Below, one piece after another: positions 62,579-64,000 of a stretch of 64,000 nt of DNA. The notes beneath the pieces were generated by a model, which worked only from the letters and a program-made list of their open reading frames with translations, was not told the origin of the DNA and searched no databases. The DNA lies in contig NZ_VHKL01000013.1 in NCBI RefSeq assembly GCF_007474605.1, positions 1 to 64,000 on the forward strand. Reading direction: 5' to 3'. The position numbers and the translations under genes are program-made. The stretch is from Rhodoligotrophos appendicifer. Lineage in GTDB: Bacteria; Pseudomonadota; Alphaproteobacteria; Rhizobiales; Im1. The first letter of the stretch is position 1, and each line of letters starts with the position of its first letter.

Positions 62579-64000
62579 CTTTCAATCTCCTCTCGGAGAA
62601 TTTCCAGCTCGAGCCATTCATCTTCGGCCGCGTTGAGTTTTGACTGCAGTCTTTCCAACGCCTCTGCGCGCAGGGTAAACGCAGCAGGATCGCGTGAATA
62701 GATATCCCCAGTGCTCAGTGCAGCTTGCTCTTTGGCGACCTCAGCTTGAAGCCGCTTTATGAGTTCGGGGAGGACTTTCAGTCCATGCTGCTGCTTAGGC
62801 GACAGCCTTCTGCGGGCAATCGAACTCGCACTTTGAACAGGCGTCGGGTCAGGTCTCTTGATCTTGCGTGTAGACGCACGTTCTCGAGCGGCAAGGTCCC
62901 CTCCCCTTTGCCAGATCATATCGGAATAGCCGCCCGCATAGGTAGTCCACTTCCCCTGTTCCTCAGCAGCGATCACAGACGTCACGACCCGATCCAGGAA
63001 ATCTCGATCATGGCTGACGAGGAGAACAGTGCCCTCATAGCTCGAAAGCATTTCCTCCAGCAGGTCGAGTGTTTCCAGATCCAGATCATTCGTGGGCTCA
63101 TCGAGAACCAGAAGATTTGAGGGTACAGCCAGGGCACGGGCAAGCATCAGCCTTCCTCTTTCACCTCCAGAGAGGCTGCTGACGGGAGTGCGTGCCTGTT
63201 CCGGTAGAAAAAGGAAATCCTTCATGTAGCTGAAAACGTGACGCGCAACTCCACCTGCAAACACAGTGTCGCCGCTTCCTCCAGTGAGCGCCTCTGTGAG
63301 TGTCATGTCAGGAGTGAGACTGGACCGCTTTTGATCCAAACTCACCATCTGCAAATTGGCGCCGATCCGAACGCAACCTGAATCCGGATTCAACTCTCCC
63401 GTCAGAAGCGACAGAAGCGTTGTCTTGCCTGCCCCATTTCGGCCCACGATGCCAACACGGTCGCCACGTGCAATTCTGATCGAGAAGTCCCTGACGATTG
63501 CCGCGTCACCGAAGCTTTTGCTTACATTGACCGCCTCGATCACCAGCTTTCCGGACGCCTCGGCGTCAGTTGCTGTCATACGCGCCGCGCTTGACTGGGA
63601 CCTCTGCTCTGAATGCCGCTGCCGTAACGCATCAAGAGCGCGCATCCGGCCCATGTTTCGCTTCCGCCGCGCAGTAACGCCGTATCGGACCCATTCGAGC
63701 TCCGCAGCTATCTTTTTATCCAGCCGCCTTGCCTCCTCCTCTTCAGATTGGAGAACGTCGTCTCGCCAAGATTCGAAATGTGTGAAGCCCCGCTCTGTTC
63801 GCCGCGTTGCACCACGATCCAACCAGATTGTAGCTTTCGAGAGGGTTTCAAGGAACTTCCGGTCATGGCTAATGAGTACGAGAGCCGATCGCATGTTCGA
63901 GAGTTCCTTCTCGAGCCACTCGACTGCAGGTAGATCCAGGTGATTGGTAGGCTCATCCAGCAAGAGAACATCAGGTGCAGGAGCCAAAGCGCAAGCCAAG
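62575..64000 (-). CDS. ABC-F ATPase (Uup/EttA-like), N-terminus outside the window
   Basis: 474 residues are visible. The first ABC domain is cut before its signature region; VLLLDEPTNHLDLPAVEWLE remains. The inter-domain linker (EEEEARRLDKKIAAELEWVR) and the whole second ABC domain follow: GRNGAGKTTLLSLLTGE, SLSGGERGRLMLARAL, LVLDEPTNDLDLETLDLL. A C-terminal coiled coil (about 400-470) is the Uup hallmark. These proteins act on ribosomes or, for Uup, affect DNA transactions. The gene continues past base 64000. Confidence 0.92.
   Translation of the reverse strand, partial: LACALAPAPDVLLLDEPTNHLDLPAVEWLEKELSNMRSALVLISHDRKFLETLSKATIWLDRGATRRTERGFTHFESWRDDVLQSEEEEARRLDKKIAAELEWVRYGVTARRKRNMGRMRALDALRQRHSEQRSQSSAARMTATDAEASGKLVIEAVNVSKSFGDAAIVRDFSIRIARGDRVGIVGRNGAGKTTLLSLLTGELNPDSGCVRIGANLQMVSLDQKRSSLTPDMTLTEALTGGSGDTVFAGGVARHVFSYMKDFLFLPEQARTPVSSLSGGERGRLMLARALAVPSNLLVLDEPTNDLDLETLDLLEEMLSSYEGTVLLVSHDRDFLDRVVTSVIAAEEQGKWTTYAGGYSDMIWQRGGDLAARERASTRKIKRPDPTPVQSASSIARRRLSPKQQHGLKVLPELIKRLQAEVAKEQAALSTGDIYSRDPAAFTLRAEALERLQSKLNAAEDEWLELEILREEIES

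Overview
The window looks like chromosomal DNA of an alphaproteobacterium, most likely of the order Hyphomicrobiales. The grounds are an O2-dependent (CobG-type) cobalamin pathway, hpn hopanoid genes, a hyu/liv catabolic locus, and extragenic palindromes of the GTCATCC-CGGG / CCTCATCCTGAGGA kinds that are common in that group. I cannot name the genus. No tRNA, rRNA, CRISPR array, integrase or transposase was seen.

Region 1 (1-14.25 kb) is very GC-rich. It holds a zinc alcohol dehydrogenase, an AMP-forming acyl-CoA ligase, a minus-strand locus iclR-hyuA-hyuB-livKFMGH-cupin, and an aldo/keto reductase. IclR sits above two 20-bp-spaced palindromes. The hydantoinase/oxoprolinase subunits and the five-gene ABC importer probably take up and open a cyclic amide or related solute. 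The spaces between these genes are filled with REP/BIME-like repeats. I found none of these repeats after about 14.2 kb.

Region 2 (14.25-25.4 kb) is one minus-strand chemosensory operon of eight genes: CheW, CheR-TPR, a second CheW, MCP, CheA-REC, CheB, then two multi-receiver histidine kinases. All junctions but one are start/stop overlaps. There is no CheY and no GGDEF output protein. The layout recalls the Che3 (cyst development) system of Rhodospirillum centenum and the Wsp system, so an output other than the flagellar motor is likely. Base composition falls towards its 5' end.

Region 3 (25.6-44.65 kb) holds an M81/MlrC-family protein and then most of the late-cobalt cobalamin pathway. 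cbiB and the minus-strand cobU-cobO-cobQ lie on the left. A well-formed promoter and cobalamin riboswitch precede DUF1636-cobW-cobN-cobG-cobH-cobI-cobJ. After an inverted cobK come cobL-cobE-cobM-cobA-cobB. cobF, cobS/cobT (chelatase), cobC/cobD and cobV are not in the window.

Region 4 (44.65-55.3 kb) is a hopanoid/outer-membrane lipid cluster: hpnA, hpnK, a PhyH-type dioxygenase, hpnN, hpnM, hpnI, hpnL, a DegT-type aminotransferase and an MlaA/VacJ lipoprotein. The usual hpnJ is absent. The dioxygenase and aminotransferase are the most likely undescribed additions to hopanoid head-group chemistry here.

Region 5 (55.3-64 kb) has a hairpin-rich convergent spacer, a fused kinase/class III PLP enzyme, DUF3775, an SDR, a 54-residue DUF1328 membrane protein with its own terminator, a PAP2 phosphatase, a TRAM-domain RNA methyltransferase, a ProC-like reductase and a truncated ABC-F ATPase that runs off the right edge.
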